A stretch of DNA of 64,000 nucleotides from Solenopsis invicta (lineage: Eukaryota; Arthropoda; Insecta; Hymenoptera; Formicidae), in contig NC_052678.1 of the NCBI RefSeq assembly GCF_016802725.1, positions 3,264,501-3,328,500 of the forward strand, read 5' to 3'. The position numbers and the translations under genes were made by a program. The notes under the pieces are model-generated. The model had not been told where the DNA came from, made no database searches, and was given only the letters and a program-made list of their open reading frames with translations. Each line of letters starts with the position of its first letter. Position 1 is the first letter of the stretch. This document shows, one piece after another, positions 1-15,600 of the stretch.

Positions 1-3000
1 ATAAAAGTTAGAACTCTTCTCGGGGCTATCAGAACACAGAGATATTGGAGAAATACGCAAAAAAAGTTTTTCTCAAAAATTTCAAAATTTGCCTGATATA
101 AGTCTTTCCTTTTTCAGTTCAGCAATTCGATACATCATGATAAAAGTTATATCTCTTCTGTGGGCTATCAGAACACAGAGATATTGGTGAAATTCGCGAA
201 AAAACCAATTTTACTAAAAAATTTTGAACTTTGACTGATATAACACTTTCGTCATTTACTTTAGCGATTCGATCCATTATTATGAATGTTATAACTCTTC
301 TCGAGGCTATCAGAATACAGAGATATTGAAGAAATTCCAAAAATAATTTTTCTCAAAACTTTTGAACTTTGACTGATATAACTCTTTCGTCTTTCACTTT
401 AGCGATTCGATCCATTATGATAAAAGTTAGAACTCTTCTCGGGGCTATCAGAACACAGAGATATTGGAGAAATTCGCAAAAATAATTTTTCTCAAAAATT
501 TCGAAATTTGCCTGATGTAAGTCTTTCCTTTTTCAGTTCAGCGATTCGATACATCATGTAGAAATTTATATCTCTTCTTAGGGTTATCAGAACACAGAGA
601 TATTGAAGAAATTCGGAAAAAAACCAATTTTACTAAAACTTTTCGAACTTTAACTGATATAAAACTTTCGTCTTTTACTTTAGCGATTAGATGCATTTTG
701 ATAAATGTTATAACTCTTCTCGGGGCTATCAGAATACAGAGATATTGAAGAAATTCGCAAAAATAATTTTTCTCAAATCTTTTGAACTTTGACTGATATA
801 ACTCTTTCGTCTTTCACTTTAGCGATTCGAACCATTATGATAAAAGTTAGAACTCTTCTCGGGGCTATCAGAACACAGAGATATTGGAGTAATTCGCAAA
901 AAAAATTTTTCTCAAAAATTTCGTAATTTGCCTGATATAAGTCTTTCCTTTTTCAGTTCAGCAATTCGATAAAACATGATAAAAGTTATATCTCTTCTGT
1001 GGGCTATCAGAACACAGAGATAATGAAGAAATTCGGAAAAAAACCAATTTTACTAAAACATTTCGAACTTTGACTGATATAACACTTTCGTCTTTTACTT
1101 TACCGATTCGATCCATTATGATAAATGTTATAACTCTTCTTGGGGCTATCAGAATACAGAGATATTGGAGCAATTCGCAAAAAAAATTTTTCGCAAAACT
1201 TTCGAACTTTGACTTATATAACCCTTTCGTCTTTCACCTTAGCGATTCGATCCATTATGATAAAAGTTAGAACTCTTCTCGGGGCTATCAGAACACAGAG
1301 ATATTGGAGAAATACGCAAAAAATATTTTTCTCAAATATTTCTAAATTTGCCTGATATAAGTCTTTCTTTTTTCAGTTCAGCGATTCGATACATCATGAT
1401 AAAAGTTATATCTCTTCTTAGGGTTATCAGAACACAGAGATATTGAAGAAATTCGGAAAAAAACCAATTTTACTAAAACATTTCGAACTTTAACTGATAT
1501 AACACTTTCGTCTTTTACTTTAGCGATTCGATCCATTTTGATAAATGTTATAACTCTTCTCGGGGCTATCAGAATACAGAGATATTGAAGAAATTCGCAA
1601 AAGTAATTTTTCTCAAAACTTTTGAACTTTGACTGATATAACTCTTTCGTCTTTCACTTTAGCGATTCGAACCATTATGATAAAAGTTAGAACTCTTCTC
1701 GGGGCTATCAGAACACAGAGATATTGGAGAAATTCGCAAAAAAAATTTTTCTCAAACATCTCGAAATTTGCCTGATATAAGTCTTTCCTTTTTCAGTTCA
1801 GCAATTCGATACATCATGATAAAAGTTATATCTCTTCTGTGGGCTATCAGAACACAGAGATAATGAAGAAATTCGGAAAAAAACCAATTTTACTAAAACA
1901 TTTCGAACTTTGACTGATATAAAACTTTCGTCTTTTACTTTAGCGATTCGATCCATTTTGATAAATGTTATAACTCTTCTCGGGTCTATCAGAATACAGA
2001 GATATTGAAGAAATTCCAAAAATAATTTTTCTCAAAACTTTTGAACTTTGACTGATATAACACTTTCGTCTTTCACTTTAGCGATACGATACATTATGAT
2101 AAAAGTTAGAACTCTTCTCGGGGCTATCAGAACACAGAGATATTGGAGAAATACGCAAAAAAGTTTTTCTCAAAAATTTCGAAATTTGCCTGATATAAGT
2201 CTTTCCTTTTTCAGTTCAGCAATTCCATACATCATGATAAAAGTTATATCTCTTCTGTGGGCTATCAGAACACAGAGATAATGAAGAAATTCGGAAAAAA
2301 ACCAATTTTACTAAAACATTTCGAACTTTGACTGATATAACACTTTCGTCTTTTACTTTAGCGATTCGATCCATTATTATGAATGTTATAACTCTTCTCG
2401 AGGCTATCAGAATACAGAGATATTGAAGAAATTCCAAAAATAATTTTTCTCAAATCTTTTGAACTTTGACTGATATAACTCTTTCGTCTTTCACTTTAGC
2501 GATTCGAACCATTATGATAAAAGTTAGAACTCTTCTCGGGGCTATCAGAACACTGAGATATTGGAGAAATTCGCAAAAAAAATTTTTCTCAAAAATTTCG
2601 AAATTTGCCTGATATAAGTCTTTCCTTTTCCAGTTCAGCAATTCGATACATCATGATAAAAGTTATATCTCTTCTGTGGGCTATCAGAACACAGAGATAA
2701 TGAAGAAATTCGGAAAAAAACCAATTTTACTAAAACATTTCGAACTTTGACTGATATAAAACTTTCGTCTTTTACTTTACCGATTCGATCCATTATGATA
2801 AATGTTATAACTCTTCTCGGGGCTATCAGAATACAGAGATATTGGAGAAATTCGCAAAAAAAATTTTTGTCAAACTTTCGAACTTTGACTGATATAACAC
2901 TTTCGACTTTCACTTTAGCGATACGATCCATTATGATAAAAGTTAGAACTCTTCTCGGGGCTATCAGAACACAGAGATATTGGAGAAATACGCAAAAAAA

Positions 3001-6000
3001 GTTTTTCTCAAAAATTTCAAAATTTGCCTGATATAAGTCTTTCCTTTTTCAGTTCAGCAATTCGATACATCATGATAAAAGTTATATCTCTTCTGTGGGC
3101 TATCAGAACACAGAGATATTGGTGAAATTCGCGAAAAAACCAATTTTACTAAAAAATTTCGAACTTTGACTGATATAACACTTTCGTCATTTACTTTAGC
3201 GATTCGATCCATTATTATGAATGTTATAACTCTTCTCGAGGCTATCAGAATACAGAGATATTGAAGAAATTCCAAAAATAATTTTTCTCAAAACTTTTGA
3301 ACTTTGACTGATATAACTCTTTCGTCTTTCACTTTAGCGATTCGATCCATTATGATAAAAGTTAGAACTCTTCTCGGGGCTATCAGAACACAGAGATATT
3401 GGAGAAATTCGCAAAAATAATTTTTCTCAAAAATTTCGAAATTTGCCTGATGTAAGTCTTTCCTTTTTCAGTTCAGCGATTCGATACATCATGTAGAAAT
3501 TTATATCTCTTCTTAGGGTTATCAGAACACAGAGATATTGAAGAAATTCGGAAAAAAACCAATTTTACTAAAACTTTTCGAACTTTAACTGATATAAAAC
3601 TTTCGTCTTTTACTTTAGCGATTAGATGCATTTTGATAAATGTTATAACTCTTCTCGGGGCTATCAGAATACAGAGATATTGAAGAAATTCGCAAAAATA
3701 ATTTTTCTCAAATCTTTTGAACTTTGACTGATATAACTCTTTCGTCTTTCACTTTAGCGATTCGAACCATTATGATAAAAGTTAGAACTCTTCTCGGGGC
3801 TATCAGAACACAGAGATATTGGAGTAATTCGCAAAAAAAATTTTTCTCAAAAATTTCGTAATTTGCCTGATATAAGTCTTTCCTTTTTCAGTTCAGCAAT
3901 TCGATAAAACATGATAAAAGTTATATCTCTTCTGTGGGCTATCAGAACACAGAGATAATGAAGAAATTCGGAAAAAAACCAATTTTACTAAAACATTTCG
4001 AACTTTGACTGATATAACACTTTCGTCTTTTACTTTACCGATTCGATCCATTATGATAAATGTTATAACTCTTCTTGGGGCTATCAGAATACAGAGATAT
4101 TGGAGCAATTCGCAAAAAAAATTTTTCGCAAAACTTTCGAACTTTGACTTATATAACCCTTTCGTCTTTCACCTTAGCGATTCGATCCATTATGATAAAA
4201 GTTAGAACTCTTCTCGGGGCTATCAGAACACAGAGATATTGGAGAAATACGCAAAAAATATTTTTCTCAAATATTTCTAAATTTGCCTGATATAAGTCTT
4301 TCTTTTTTCAGTTCAGCGATTCGATACATCATGATAAAAGTTATATCTCTTCTTAGGGTTATCAGAACACAGAGATATTGAAGAAATTCGGAAAAAAACC
4401 AATTTTACTAAAACATTTCGAACTTTAACTGATATAACACTTTCGTCTTTTACTTTAGCGATTCGATCCATTTTGATAAATGTTATAACTCTTCTCGGGG
4501 CTATCAGAATACAGAGATATTGAAGAAATTCGCAAAAGTAATTTTTCTCAAAACTTTTGAACTTTGACTGATATAACTCTTTCGTCTTTCACTTTAGCGA
4601 TTCGAACCATTATGATAAAAGTTAGAACTCTTCTCGGGGCTATCAGAACACAGAGATATTGGAGAAATTCGCAAAAAAAATTTTTCTCAAACATCTCGAA
4701 ATTTGCCTGATATAAGTCTTTCCTTTTTCAGTTCAGCAATTCGATACATCATGATAAAAGTTATATCTCTTCTGTGGGCTATCAGAACACAGAGATAATG
4801 AAGAAATTCGGAAAAAAACCAATTTTACTAAAACATTTCGAACTTTGACTGATATAAAACTTTCGTCTTTTACTTTAGCGATTCGATCCATTTTGATAAA
4901 TGTTATAACTCTTCTCGGGTCTATCAGAATACAGAGATATTGAAGAAATTCCAAAAATAATTTTTCTCAAAACTTTTGAACTTTGACTGATATAACACTT
5001 TCGTCTTTCACTTTAGCGATACGATACATTATGATAAAAGTTAGAACTCTTCTCGGGGCTATCAGAACACAGAGATATTGGAGAAATACGCAAAAAAGTT
5101 TTTCTCAAAAATTTCGAAATTTGCCTGATATAAGTCTTTCCTTTTTCAGTTCAGCAATTCCATACATCATGATAAAAGTTATATCTCTTCTGTGGGCTAT
5201 CAGAACACAGAGATAATGAAGAAATTCGGAAAAAAACCAATTTTACTAAAACATTTCGAACTTTGACTGATATAACACATTCGTCTTTTACTTTACCGAT
5301 TCGATCCATTATGATAAATGTTATAACTCTTCTCGGGGCTATCAGAATACAGAGATATTGGAGAAATTCGCAAAAAAAAATTTTCTCAAAACTTTCGAAC
5401 TTTGACTGATATAACACTTTCGACTTTCACTTTAGCGATACGATCCATTATGATAAAAGTTAGAACTCTTCTCGGGGCTATCAGAACACTGAGATATTGG
5501 AGAAATTCGCAAAAAAAATTTTTCTCAAAAATTTCGAAATTTGCCTGATATAAGTCTTTCCTTTTCCAGTTCAGCAATTCGATACATCATGATAAAAGTT
5601 ATATCTCTTCTGTGGGCTATCAGAACACAGAGATAATGAAGAAATTCGGAAAAAAACCAATTTTACTAAAACATTTCGAACTTTGACTGATATAAAACTT
5701 TCGTCTTTTACTTTACCGATTCGATCCATTATGATAAATGTTATAACTCTTCTCGGGGCTATCAGAATACAGAGATATTGGAGAAATTCGCAAAAAAAAT
5801 TTTTGTCAAACTTTCGAACTTTGACTGATATAACACTTTCGACTTTCACTTTAGCGATACGATCCATTATGATAAAAGTTAGAACTCTTCTCGGGGCTAT
5901 CAGAACACAGAGATATTGGAGAAATACGCAAAAAAAGTTTTTCTCAAAAATTTCAAAATTTGCCTGATATAAGTCTTTCCTTTTTCAGTTCAGCAATTCG

Positions 6001-8353
6001 ATACATCATGATAAAAGTTATATCTCTTCTGTGGGCTATCAGAACACAGAGATATTGGTGAAATTCGCGAAAAAACCAATTTTACTAAAAAATTTCGAAC
6101 TTTGACTGATATAACACTTTCGTCATTTACTTTAGCGATTCGATCCATTATTATGAATGTTATAACTCTTCTCGAGGCTATCAGAATACAGAGATATTGA
6201 AGAAATTCCAAAAATAATTTTTCTCAAAACTTTTGAACTTTGACTGATATAACTCTTTCGTCTTTCACTTTAGCGATTCGATCCATTATGATAAAAGTTA
6301 GAACTCTTCTCGGGGCTATCAGAACACAGAGATATTGGAGAAATTCGCAAAAATAATTTTTCTCAAAAATTTCGAAATTTGCCTGATGTAAGTCTTTCCT
6401 TTTTCAGTTCAGCGATTCGATACATCATGTAGAAATTTATATCTCTTCTTAGGGTTATCAGAACACAGAGATATTGAAGAAATTCGGAAAAAAACCAATT
6501 TTACTAAAACTTTTCGAACTTTAACTGATATAAAACTTTCGTCTTTTACTTTAGCGATTAGATGCATTTTGATAAATGTTATAACTCTTCTCGGGGCTAT
6601 CAGAATACAGAGATATTGAAGAAATTCGCAAAAATAATTTTTCTCAAATCTTTTGAACTTTGACTGATATAACTCTTTCGTCTTTCACTTTAGCGATTCG
6701 AACCATTATGATAAAAGTTAGAACTCTTCTCGGGGCTATCAGAACACAGAGATATTGGAGTAATTCGCAAAAAAAATTTTTCTCAAAAATTTCGTAATTT
6801 GCCTGATATAAGTCTTTCCTTTTTCAGTTCAGCAATTCGATAAAACATGATAAAAGTTATATCTCTTCTGTGGGCTATCAGAACACAGAGATAATGAAGA
6901 AATTCGGAAAAAAACCAATTTTACTAAAACATTTCGAACTTTGACTGATATAACACTTTCGTCTTTTACTTTACCGATTCGATCCATTATGATAAATGTT
7001 ATAACTCTTCTTGGGGCTATCAGAATACAGAGATATTGGAGCAATTCGCAAAAAAAATTTTTCGCAAAACTTTCGAACTTTGACTTATATAACCCTTTCG
7101 TCTTTCACCTTAGCGATTCGATCCATTATGATAAAAGTTAGAACTCTTCTCGGGGCTATCAGAACACAGAGATATTGGAGAAATACGCAAAAAATATTTT
7201 TCTCAAATATTTCTAAATTTGCCTGATATAAGTCTTTCTTTTTTCAGTTCAGCGATTCGATACATCATGATAAAAGTTATATCTCTTCTTAGGGTTATCA
7301 GAACACAGAGATATTGAAGAAATTCGGAAAAAAACCAATTTTACTAAAACATTTCGAACTTTAACTGATATAACACTTTCGTCTTTTACTTTAGCGATTC
7401 GATCCATTTTGATAAATGTTATAACTCTTCTCGGGGCTATCAGAATACAGAGATATTGAAGAAATTCGCAAAAGTAATTTTTCTCAAAACTTTTGAACTT
7501 TGACTGATATAACTCTTTCGTCTTTCACTTTAGCGATTCGAACCATTATGATAAAAGTTAGAACTCTTCTCGGGGCTATCAGAACACAGAGATATTGGAG
7601 AAATTCGCAAAAAAAATTTTTCTCAAACATCTCGAAATTTGCCTGATATAAGTCTTTCCTTTTTCAGTTCAGCAATTCGATACATCATGATAAAAGTTAT
7701 ATCTCTTCTGTGGGCTATCAGAACACAGAGATAATGAAGAAATTCGGAAAAAAACCAATTTTACTAAAACATTTCGAACTTTGACTGATATAAAACTTTC
7801 GTCTTTTACTTTAGCGATTCGATCCATTTTGATAAATGTTATAACTCTTCTCGGGTCTATCAGAATACAGAGATATTGAAGAAATTCCAAAAATAATTTT
7901 TCTCAAAACTTTTGAACTTTGACTGATATAACACTTTCGTCTTTCACTTTAGCGATACGATACATTATGATAAAAGTTAGAACTCTTCTCGGGGCTATCA
8001 GAACACAGAGATATTGGAGAAATACGCAAAAAAGTTTTTCTCAAAAATTTCGAAATTTGCCTGATATAAGTCTTTCCTTTTTCAGTTCAGCAATTCCATA
8101 CATCATGATAAAAGTTATATCTCTTCTGTGGGCTATCAGAACACAGAGATAATGAAGAAATTCGGAAAAAAACCAATTTTACTAAAACATTTCGAACTTT
8201 GACTGATATAACACATTCGTCTTTTACTTTACCGATTCGATCCATTATGATAAATGTTATAACTCTTCTCGGGGCTATCAGAATACAGAGATATTGGAGA
8301 AATTCGCAAAAAAAAATTTTCTCAAAACTTTCGAACTTTGACTGATATAACAC
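1..8353 (+). repeat. HOR-A block 1: 2,935-bp higher-order repeat, ~2.85 copies
   Basis: The same variants recur every 2,935-2,936 bp: landmarks at 119, 3,054 and 5,990; at 958, 3,893 and 6,829; at 1,798, 4,733 and 7,669. The unit equals seven trimers (21 monomers of about 139.8 bp). Copies are almost identical to each other, while monomers inside a unit differ clearly. The copies at 5,151 and 8,087 share a variant stretch not present at the equivalent place in the first copy (2,216), so exchange among copies was patchy. The third copy is cut short near 8,350, where a different set of variants starts. Confidence 0.9.
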
Positions 8354-11039
8354 TTTCGACTTTCACTTTAGCGATACGATCCATTATGATAAAAGTTAGA
8401 ACTCTTCTCGGGGCTATCAGAACACAGAGATATTGGAGAAATACGCAAAAAAAGTTTTTCTCAAAAATTTCGAAATTTGCCTGATATAAGTCTTTCCTTT
8501 TTCAGTTCAGCAATTCGATACATCATGATAAAAGTTATATCTCTTCTGTGGGCTATCAAAACACAGAGATAATGGTGAAATTCGCGAAAAAACCAATTTT
8601 ACTAAAAAATTTCGAACTTTGACTGATAACACACTTTCGTCTTTTACTTTAGCGATTCGATCCATTATTGTGAATGTTACAACTCTTCTCGAGGTTATCA
8701 GAATACAGAGATATTGAAGAAATTCCAAAAATAATTTTTCTCAAAACTTTTGAACTTTGACTGATATAACACTTTCGTCTTTCACTTTAGCGATTCGAAC
8801 CATTATGATAAAAGTTAGAACTCTTCTCGGGGCTATCAGAACACAGAGATATTGGAGAAATTCGCAAAAAAAATTTTTCTCAAAAATTTCGTAATTTGCC
8901 TGTTATAAGTCTTTCCTTTTTCAGTTCAGCAATTCGATAAAACATGATAAAAGTTATATCTCTTCTGTGGGCTATCAGAACACAGAGATAATGAAGAAAT
9001 TCGGAAAAAAACCAATTTTACTAAAACATTTCGAACTTTGACTGATATAACAATTTCGTCTTTTCTTTACCGATTCGATCCATTATGATAAATGTTATAA
9101 CTCTTCTTGGGGCTATCAGAATACAGAGATATTGGAGCAATTCGCAAAAAAAATTTTTCACAAAACTTTCGAACTTTGACTTATATAACCCTTTCGTCTT
9201 TCACTTTAGCGATTCGATCCATTATGATAAAAGTTAGAACTCTTCTCGGGGCTATCAGAACACAGAGATATTGGAGAAATACGCAAAAAATATTTTTCTC
9301 AAATATTTCTAAATTTGCCTGATATAAGTCTTTCCTTTTTCAGTTCAGCGATTCGATACATCATGATAAAAGTTGTATCTCTTCTTAGGGTTATCATAAC
9401 ACAGAGATATTGAAGAAATTCGGAAAAAAACCAATTTTACTAAAACATTTCGAACTTTGACTGATATAACACTTTCGTCTTTTACTTTACCGATTAGATC
9501 CATTATGATAAATGTTATAACTCTTCTCGGGGCTATCAGAATACAGAGATATTGAAGAAATTCGCAAAAAAAATATTACTAAGAAATTTCGAAATTTGCC
9601 TGATATAAGTCTTTCCTTTTTCAGTGCAGCGATTCGATACATCATGATAAAAGTTATATCTCTTCTGTGGGCTCTCAGAACACAAAGATATTGGTGAAAT
9701 TCGCAAAAAAACCAATTTTACTAAAAAATTTCGAACTTTGACTGATATAACACTTTCGTCTTTTACTTTAGCGATTCGATCCATTATGATAAAAGTTACA
9801 ACTCTTCTCGCGGCTAGCAGAACACAGAGATTTTGGAGAAATTCGCAAAAAAAATTTTCTCAAAAATTTCGAAATTTGCCTGATGTAAGTCTTTCCTTTT
9901 TCAGTTCAGCGATTCGATACATCATGTAGAAATTTATATCTCTTCTTAGGGTTATCAGAACACAGAGATATTGAAGAAATTCGGAAAAAAACCAATTTTA
10001 CTAAAACATTTCGAACTTTAACTGATATAAAACTTTCGTCTTTTACTTTAGCGATTCGATCCATTTTGATAAATGTTATAACTCTTCTCGGGGCTATCAG
10101 AATACAGAGATATTGAAGAAATTCGCAAAAATAATTTTTCTCAAAACTTTTGAACTTTGACTGATATAAGTCTTTCCTTTTTCAGTTCAGCAATTCGATA
10201 CATCATGATAAAAGTTATATCTCTTCTGTGGGCTATCAGAACACAGAGATAATGAAGAAATTCGGAAAAAAACCAATTTTACTAAAACATTTCGTACTTT
10301 GACTGATATAACACTTTCGTCTTTAACTTTACCGATTCGATCCATTATGATAAATGTTATAACTATTCTCGGGGCTATCAGAATACAGAGATATTGGAGA
10401 AATTCGCAAAAAAAATTTTTCTCAAAACTTTCGAACTTTGACTGATATAACCCTTTCGACTTTCACTTTAGCGATTCGATCCATTATGATAAAAGTTAGA
10501 ACTCTTCTCGGGGCTATCAGAACACAGAGATATTGGAGAAATTCGCCAAAAAAATTTTTCTCAAAGATTTCGAAGTTTGCCTGACATAAGTCTTTCCTGT
10601 TTCAGTTCAGCGATTCGATACATCATGATAAAAGTTATATCTCTTCTGTGGGCTATCAGAACACAGAGATAATGAAGAAATTCGGATAAAAACCAATTTT
10701 ACTAAAACATTTCGTACTTTGACTGATATAACACTTTCGTCTTTAACTTTACCGATTCGATCCATTATGATAAATGTTATAACTCTTCTCGGGGCTATCA
10801 GAATACAGAGATATTGGAGAAATTCGCAAAAAATATTTTTCTCAAAACTTTCGAACTTTGACTTATATAACACTTTCGACTTTCACTTTAGCGATTTGAT
10901 CCATTATGATAAAAGTTAGAACTCTTCTCGGGGCTATCAGAACACAGAGATAGTGGAGAAATTCGCAAAAAAAATTTTTCTCAAAAATTTCGAAATTTGC
11001 CTGATATAAGTCTTTCCTTTTTCAGTTCAGCAATTCGAT
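5450..11039 (+). repeat. Satellite segmental duplication, copy 1 (partner 31,041-36,629)
   Basis: This stretch of about 5.6 kb reappears 25,590-25,591 bp downstream. Private variants are shared by both copies: CTGATAACACAC near 8,623 and 34,214, and the shortened TCTTTTCTTTACC near 9,059 and 34,650. The left boundary is approximate (about 5,450-5,490), where HOR-A variants become the same in both copies. The right boundary is sharp: after GCAATTCGATA at 11,029-11,039 copy 1 continues with AAACATG and copy 2 with CATCATG. A few substitutions distinguish the last monomers of the two copies. Confidence 0.85.
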
Positions 11040-12649
11040 AAAACATGATAAAAGTTATATCTCTTCTGTGGGCTATCAGAACACAGAGATAATGAAGAAA
11101 TTCGGAAAAAAACCAATTTTACTAAAACATTTCGAACTTTGACTGATATAACACTTTCGTCTTTTACTTTACCGATTCGATCCATTATGATAAATGTTAT
11201 AACTCTTCTTGGGGCTATCAGAATACAGAGATATTGGAGCAATTAGCAAAAAAAATTTTTCGCAAAACTTTCGAACTTTGACTTATATAACCCTTTCGTC
11301 TTTCACCTTAGCGATTCGATCCATTATGATAAAAGTTAGAACTCTTCTCGGGGCTATCAGAACACAGAGATATTGGAGAAATACGCAAAAAAGTTTTTCT
11401 CAAAAATTTCGAAATTTGCCTGATTTAAGTCTTTCCTTTTTCAGTTCAGCAATTCGATACATCATGATAAAAGTTATATCTCTTCTGTGGGCTATCAGAA
11501 CACAGAGATAATGAAGAAATTCGGAAAAAAACCAATTTTACTAAAACATTTCGAACTTTGACTGATATAACACATTCGTCTTTTACTTTACCGATTCGAT
11601 CCATTATGATAAATGTTATAACTCTTCTCCGGGCTATCAGAATACAGAGATATTGGAGAAATTCGCAAAAAAAATTTTTCTCAAAACTTTCGAACTATGA
11701 CTGATATAACCCTTTCGACTATCACTTTAGCGATTCGATCCATTATGATAAAAGTTAGAACTCTTCTCGGGGCTATCAGAACACAGAGATATTGGAGAAA
11801 TACGCAAAAAAAGTTTTTCTAAAAAATTTCGAAATTTGCCTGATATAAGTCTTTCCTTTTTCAGTTCAGCGGTTCGATACATCATGATAAAAGTTATATC
11901 TCTTCTGTGGGCTCTCAGAACACAAAGATATTGGTGTAATTCGCAAAAAAACCATTTTACTAAAAAATTTCGAACTTTGACTGATATAATACTTTCGTCT
12001 TTTACTTTAGCGATTCGATCCATTATGATAAAAGTTAGAACTCCTCTCGGGGCTATCAGAACACAGAGATATTGGAGAAATACGCAAAAAAAGTTTTTCT
12101 CAAAAATTTCAAAATTTGCCTGATATAAGTCTTTCCTTTTTCAGTTCAGCAATTCGATACATCATGATAAAAGTTATATCTCTTCTGTGGGCTATCAGAA
12201 GACAGAGATAATGAAGAAATTCGGAAAAAAACCAATTTTACTAAAACATTTCGAACTTTGACTGATATAACACTTTCGTCTTTTACTTTACCGATTAGAT
12301 CCATTATGATAAATGTTATAACTCTTCTCGGGGCTATCAGAGCACAGAGATTTTGGAGAAATTCGCAAAAAAAATTTTCTCAAAAATTTTGAAATTTGCC
12401 TGATGTAAGTCTTTCCTTTTTCAGTTCAGCGATTCGATACATCATGTAGAAAGTTATATCTCTTCTGTGGGCTCTCAGAACACAGAGATATTGGTGAAAT
12501 TCGCGAAAAAACCAATTTTACTAAAAAATTTCGAACTTTGACTGATATAACACTTTCGTCTTTTACTTTAGCGATTCGATCCATTATTATGAATGTTATA
12601 ACTCTTCTCGAGGCTATCAGAATACAGAGATATTGAAGAAATTCCAAAA
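11040..12649 (+). repeat. Satellite segment with private HOR variants
   Basis: Trimeric A/B/C satellite continues here, but its variant series (for example monomers at 11,209-11,511 and 11,727-12,123) is not repeated elsewhere in the window as a block. Individual monomers clearly belong to the same families. It probably represents a mosaic junction between HOR-A and HOR-B blocks. Confidence 0.7.
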
Positions 12650-15600
12650 ATAATTTTTCTCAAATCTTTTGAACTTTGACTGATATAACTCTTTCGTCTT
12701 TCACTTTAGCGATTCGAACCATTATGATAAAAGTTAGAACTCTTCTCGGGGCTATCAGAACACTGAGATATTGGAGAAATTCGCAAAAAAAATTTTTCTC
12801 AAAAATTTCGAAATTTGCCTGATATAAGTCTTTCCTTTTCCAGTTCAGCAATTCGATACATCATGATAAAAGTTATATCTCTTCTGTGGGCTATCAGAAC
12901 ACAGAGATAATGAAGAAATTCGGAAAAAAACCAATTTTACTAAAACATTTCGAACTTTGATTGATATAAAACTTTCGTCTTTTACTTTAGCGATTCGATC
13001 CATTTTGATAAATGTTATAACTCTTCTCGGGGCTATCAGAATACAGGGATATTGAAGAAATTCGCAAAAATAATTTTTCTCAAAACTTTTGAACTTTGAC
13101 TGATATAACCCTTTCGTCTTTCACTTTAGCGATTCGAACCATTATGATAAAAGTTAGAACTCTTCTCGGGGCTATTAGAACACAGAGATATTGGAGAAAT
13201 TCGCAAAAAAAATTTTTCTCAAAAATTTCGAAATTTGCCTGATAGAAGTCTTTCCTTTTTCAGTTCAGCAATTCGATACATCATGATAAAAGTTATATCT
13301 CTTCTGTGGGCTATCAGAACACAGAGATATTGGTGAAATTCGCGAAAAAACCAATTTTACTAAAAAATTTCGAACTTTGACTGATATAACACTTTCGTCT
13401 TTTACTTTAGCGATTCGATCCATTATTATGAATGTTATAACTCTTCTCGGGTCTATCAGAATACAGAGATATTGAAGAAATTCCAAAAATAATTTTTCTC
13501 AAAACTTTTGAACTTTGACTGATATAACACTTTCGTCTTTCACTTTAGCGATTCGATACATTATGATAAAAGTTAGAACTCTTCTCGGGGCTATCAGAAC
13601 ACAGAGATATTGGAGAAATACGCAAAAAAAGTTTTTCTCAAAAATTTCGAAATTTGCCTGATATAAGTCTTTCCTTTTTCAGTTCAGCAATTCGATACAT
13701 CATGATAAAAGTTATATCTCTTCTGTGGGCTATCAGAACACAGAGGTAATGAAGAAATTCGGAAAAAAACCAATTTTACTAAAACATTTCGAACTTTGAC
13801 TGATATAAAACTTTCGTCTTTTACTTTAGCGATTCGATCCATTTTGATAAATGTTATAACTCTTCTCGGGGCTATCAGAATACAGGGATATTGAAGAAAT
13901 TCGCAAAAATAATTTTTCTCAAAACTTTTGAACTTTGACTGATATAACTCTTTCGTCTTTCACTTTAGCGATTCGAACCATTATGATAAAAGTTAGAACT
14001 CTTCTCGGGGCTATCAGAACACAGAGATATTGGAGAAATTCGCAAAAAAAATTTTTCTCAAAAATTTCGAAATTTGCCTGATATAAGTCTTTCCTTTTTC
14101 AGTTCAGCAATTCGATACATCATGATAAAAGTTATATCTCTTCTGTGGGCTATCAGAACACAGAGATATTGGTGAAATTCGCGAAAAAACCAATTTTACT
14201 AAAAAATTTCGAACTTTGACTGATATAACACTTTCGTCTTTTACTTTAGCGATTCGATCCATTATTATGAATGTTATAACTCTTCTCGAGGCTATCAGAA
14301 TACAGAGATATTGAAGAAATTCCAAAAATAATTTTTCTCAAAACTTTTGAACTTTGACTGATATAACTCTTTCGTCTTTCACTTTAGCGATTCGATCCAT
14401 TATGATAAAAGTTAGAACTCTTCTCGGGGCTATCAGAACACAGAGATATTGGAGAAATTCGCAAAAATAATTTTTCTCAAAAATTTCGAAATTTGCCTGA
14501 TATAGGTCTTTCCTTTTTCAGTTCAGCAATTCGATACATCATGATAAAAGTTATATCTCTTCTGTGGGCTATCAGAACACAGAGATAATGAAGAAATTCG
14601 GAAAAAAACCAATTTTACTAAAAAATTTCGAACTTTGACTGATATAACACTTTCGTCTTTTACTTTAGCGATTCGATCCATTATGATAAAAGTTACAACT
14701 CTTCTCGGGGCTATCAGAACACATGAGATTTTGGAGAAATTCGCAAAAAAAGTTTTCTCAAAAATTTCGAAATTTGCCTGATGTAAGTCTTTCCTTTTTC
14801 AGTTCAGCGATTCGATACATCATGATAAAAGTTATATCTCTTCTGTGGGCTCTCAGAACACAAAGATATTGGTGAAATTCGCAAAAAAACCAATTTTACT
14901 AAAAAATTTCGAACTTTGACTGATATAACACTTTCGTCTTTTACTTTAGCGATTCGATCCATTATGATAAAAGTTACAACTCTTCTCGGGGCTATCAGAA
15001 CACAGAGATTTTGGAGAAATTCGCAAAAAAAATTTTCTCAAAAATTTCGAAATTTGCCTGATATAAGTCTTTCCTTTTTCAGTTCAGCAATTCGATACAT
15101 CATGATAAAAGTTATATCTCTTCTGTGGGCTATCAGAACACAGAGATAATGAAGAAATTCGGAAAAAAACCAATTTTACTAAAACATTTCGTACTTTGAC
15201 TGATATAACACTTTCGTCTTTAACTTTACCGATTCGATCCATTATGATAAATGTTATAACTATTCTCGGGGCTATCAGAATACAGAGATATTGGAGAAAT
15301 TCGCAAAAAAAATTTTTCTCAAAACTTTCGAACTTTGACTGATATTACCCTTTCGACTTTCACTTTAGCGATTCGATCCATTATGATAAAAGTTAGAACT
15401 CTTCTCGGGGCTATCAGAACACAGAGATATTGGAGAAATACGCAAAAAAAGTTTTTCTCAAAAATTTCAAAATTTGCCTGATATAAGTCTTTCCTTTTTC
15501 AGTTCAGCAATTCGATACATCATGATAAAAGTTATATCTCTTCTGTGGGCTATCAAAACACAGAGATATTGGTGAAATTCGCGAAAAAACCAATTTTACT

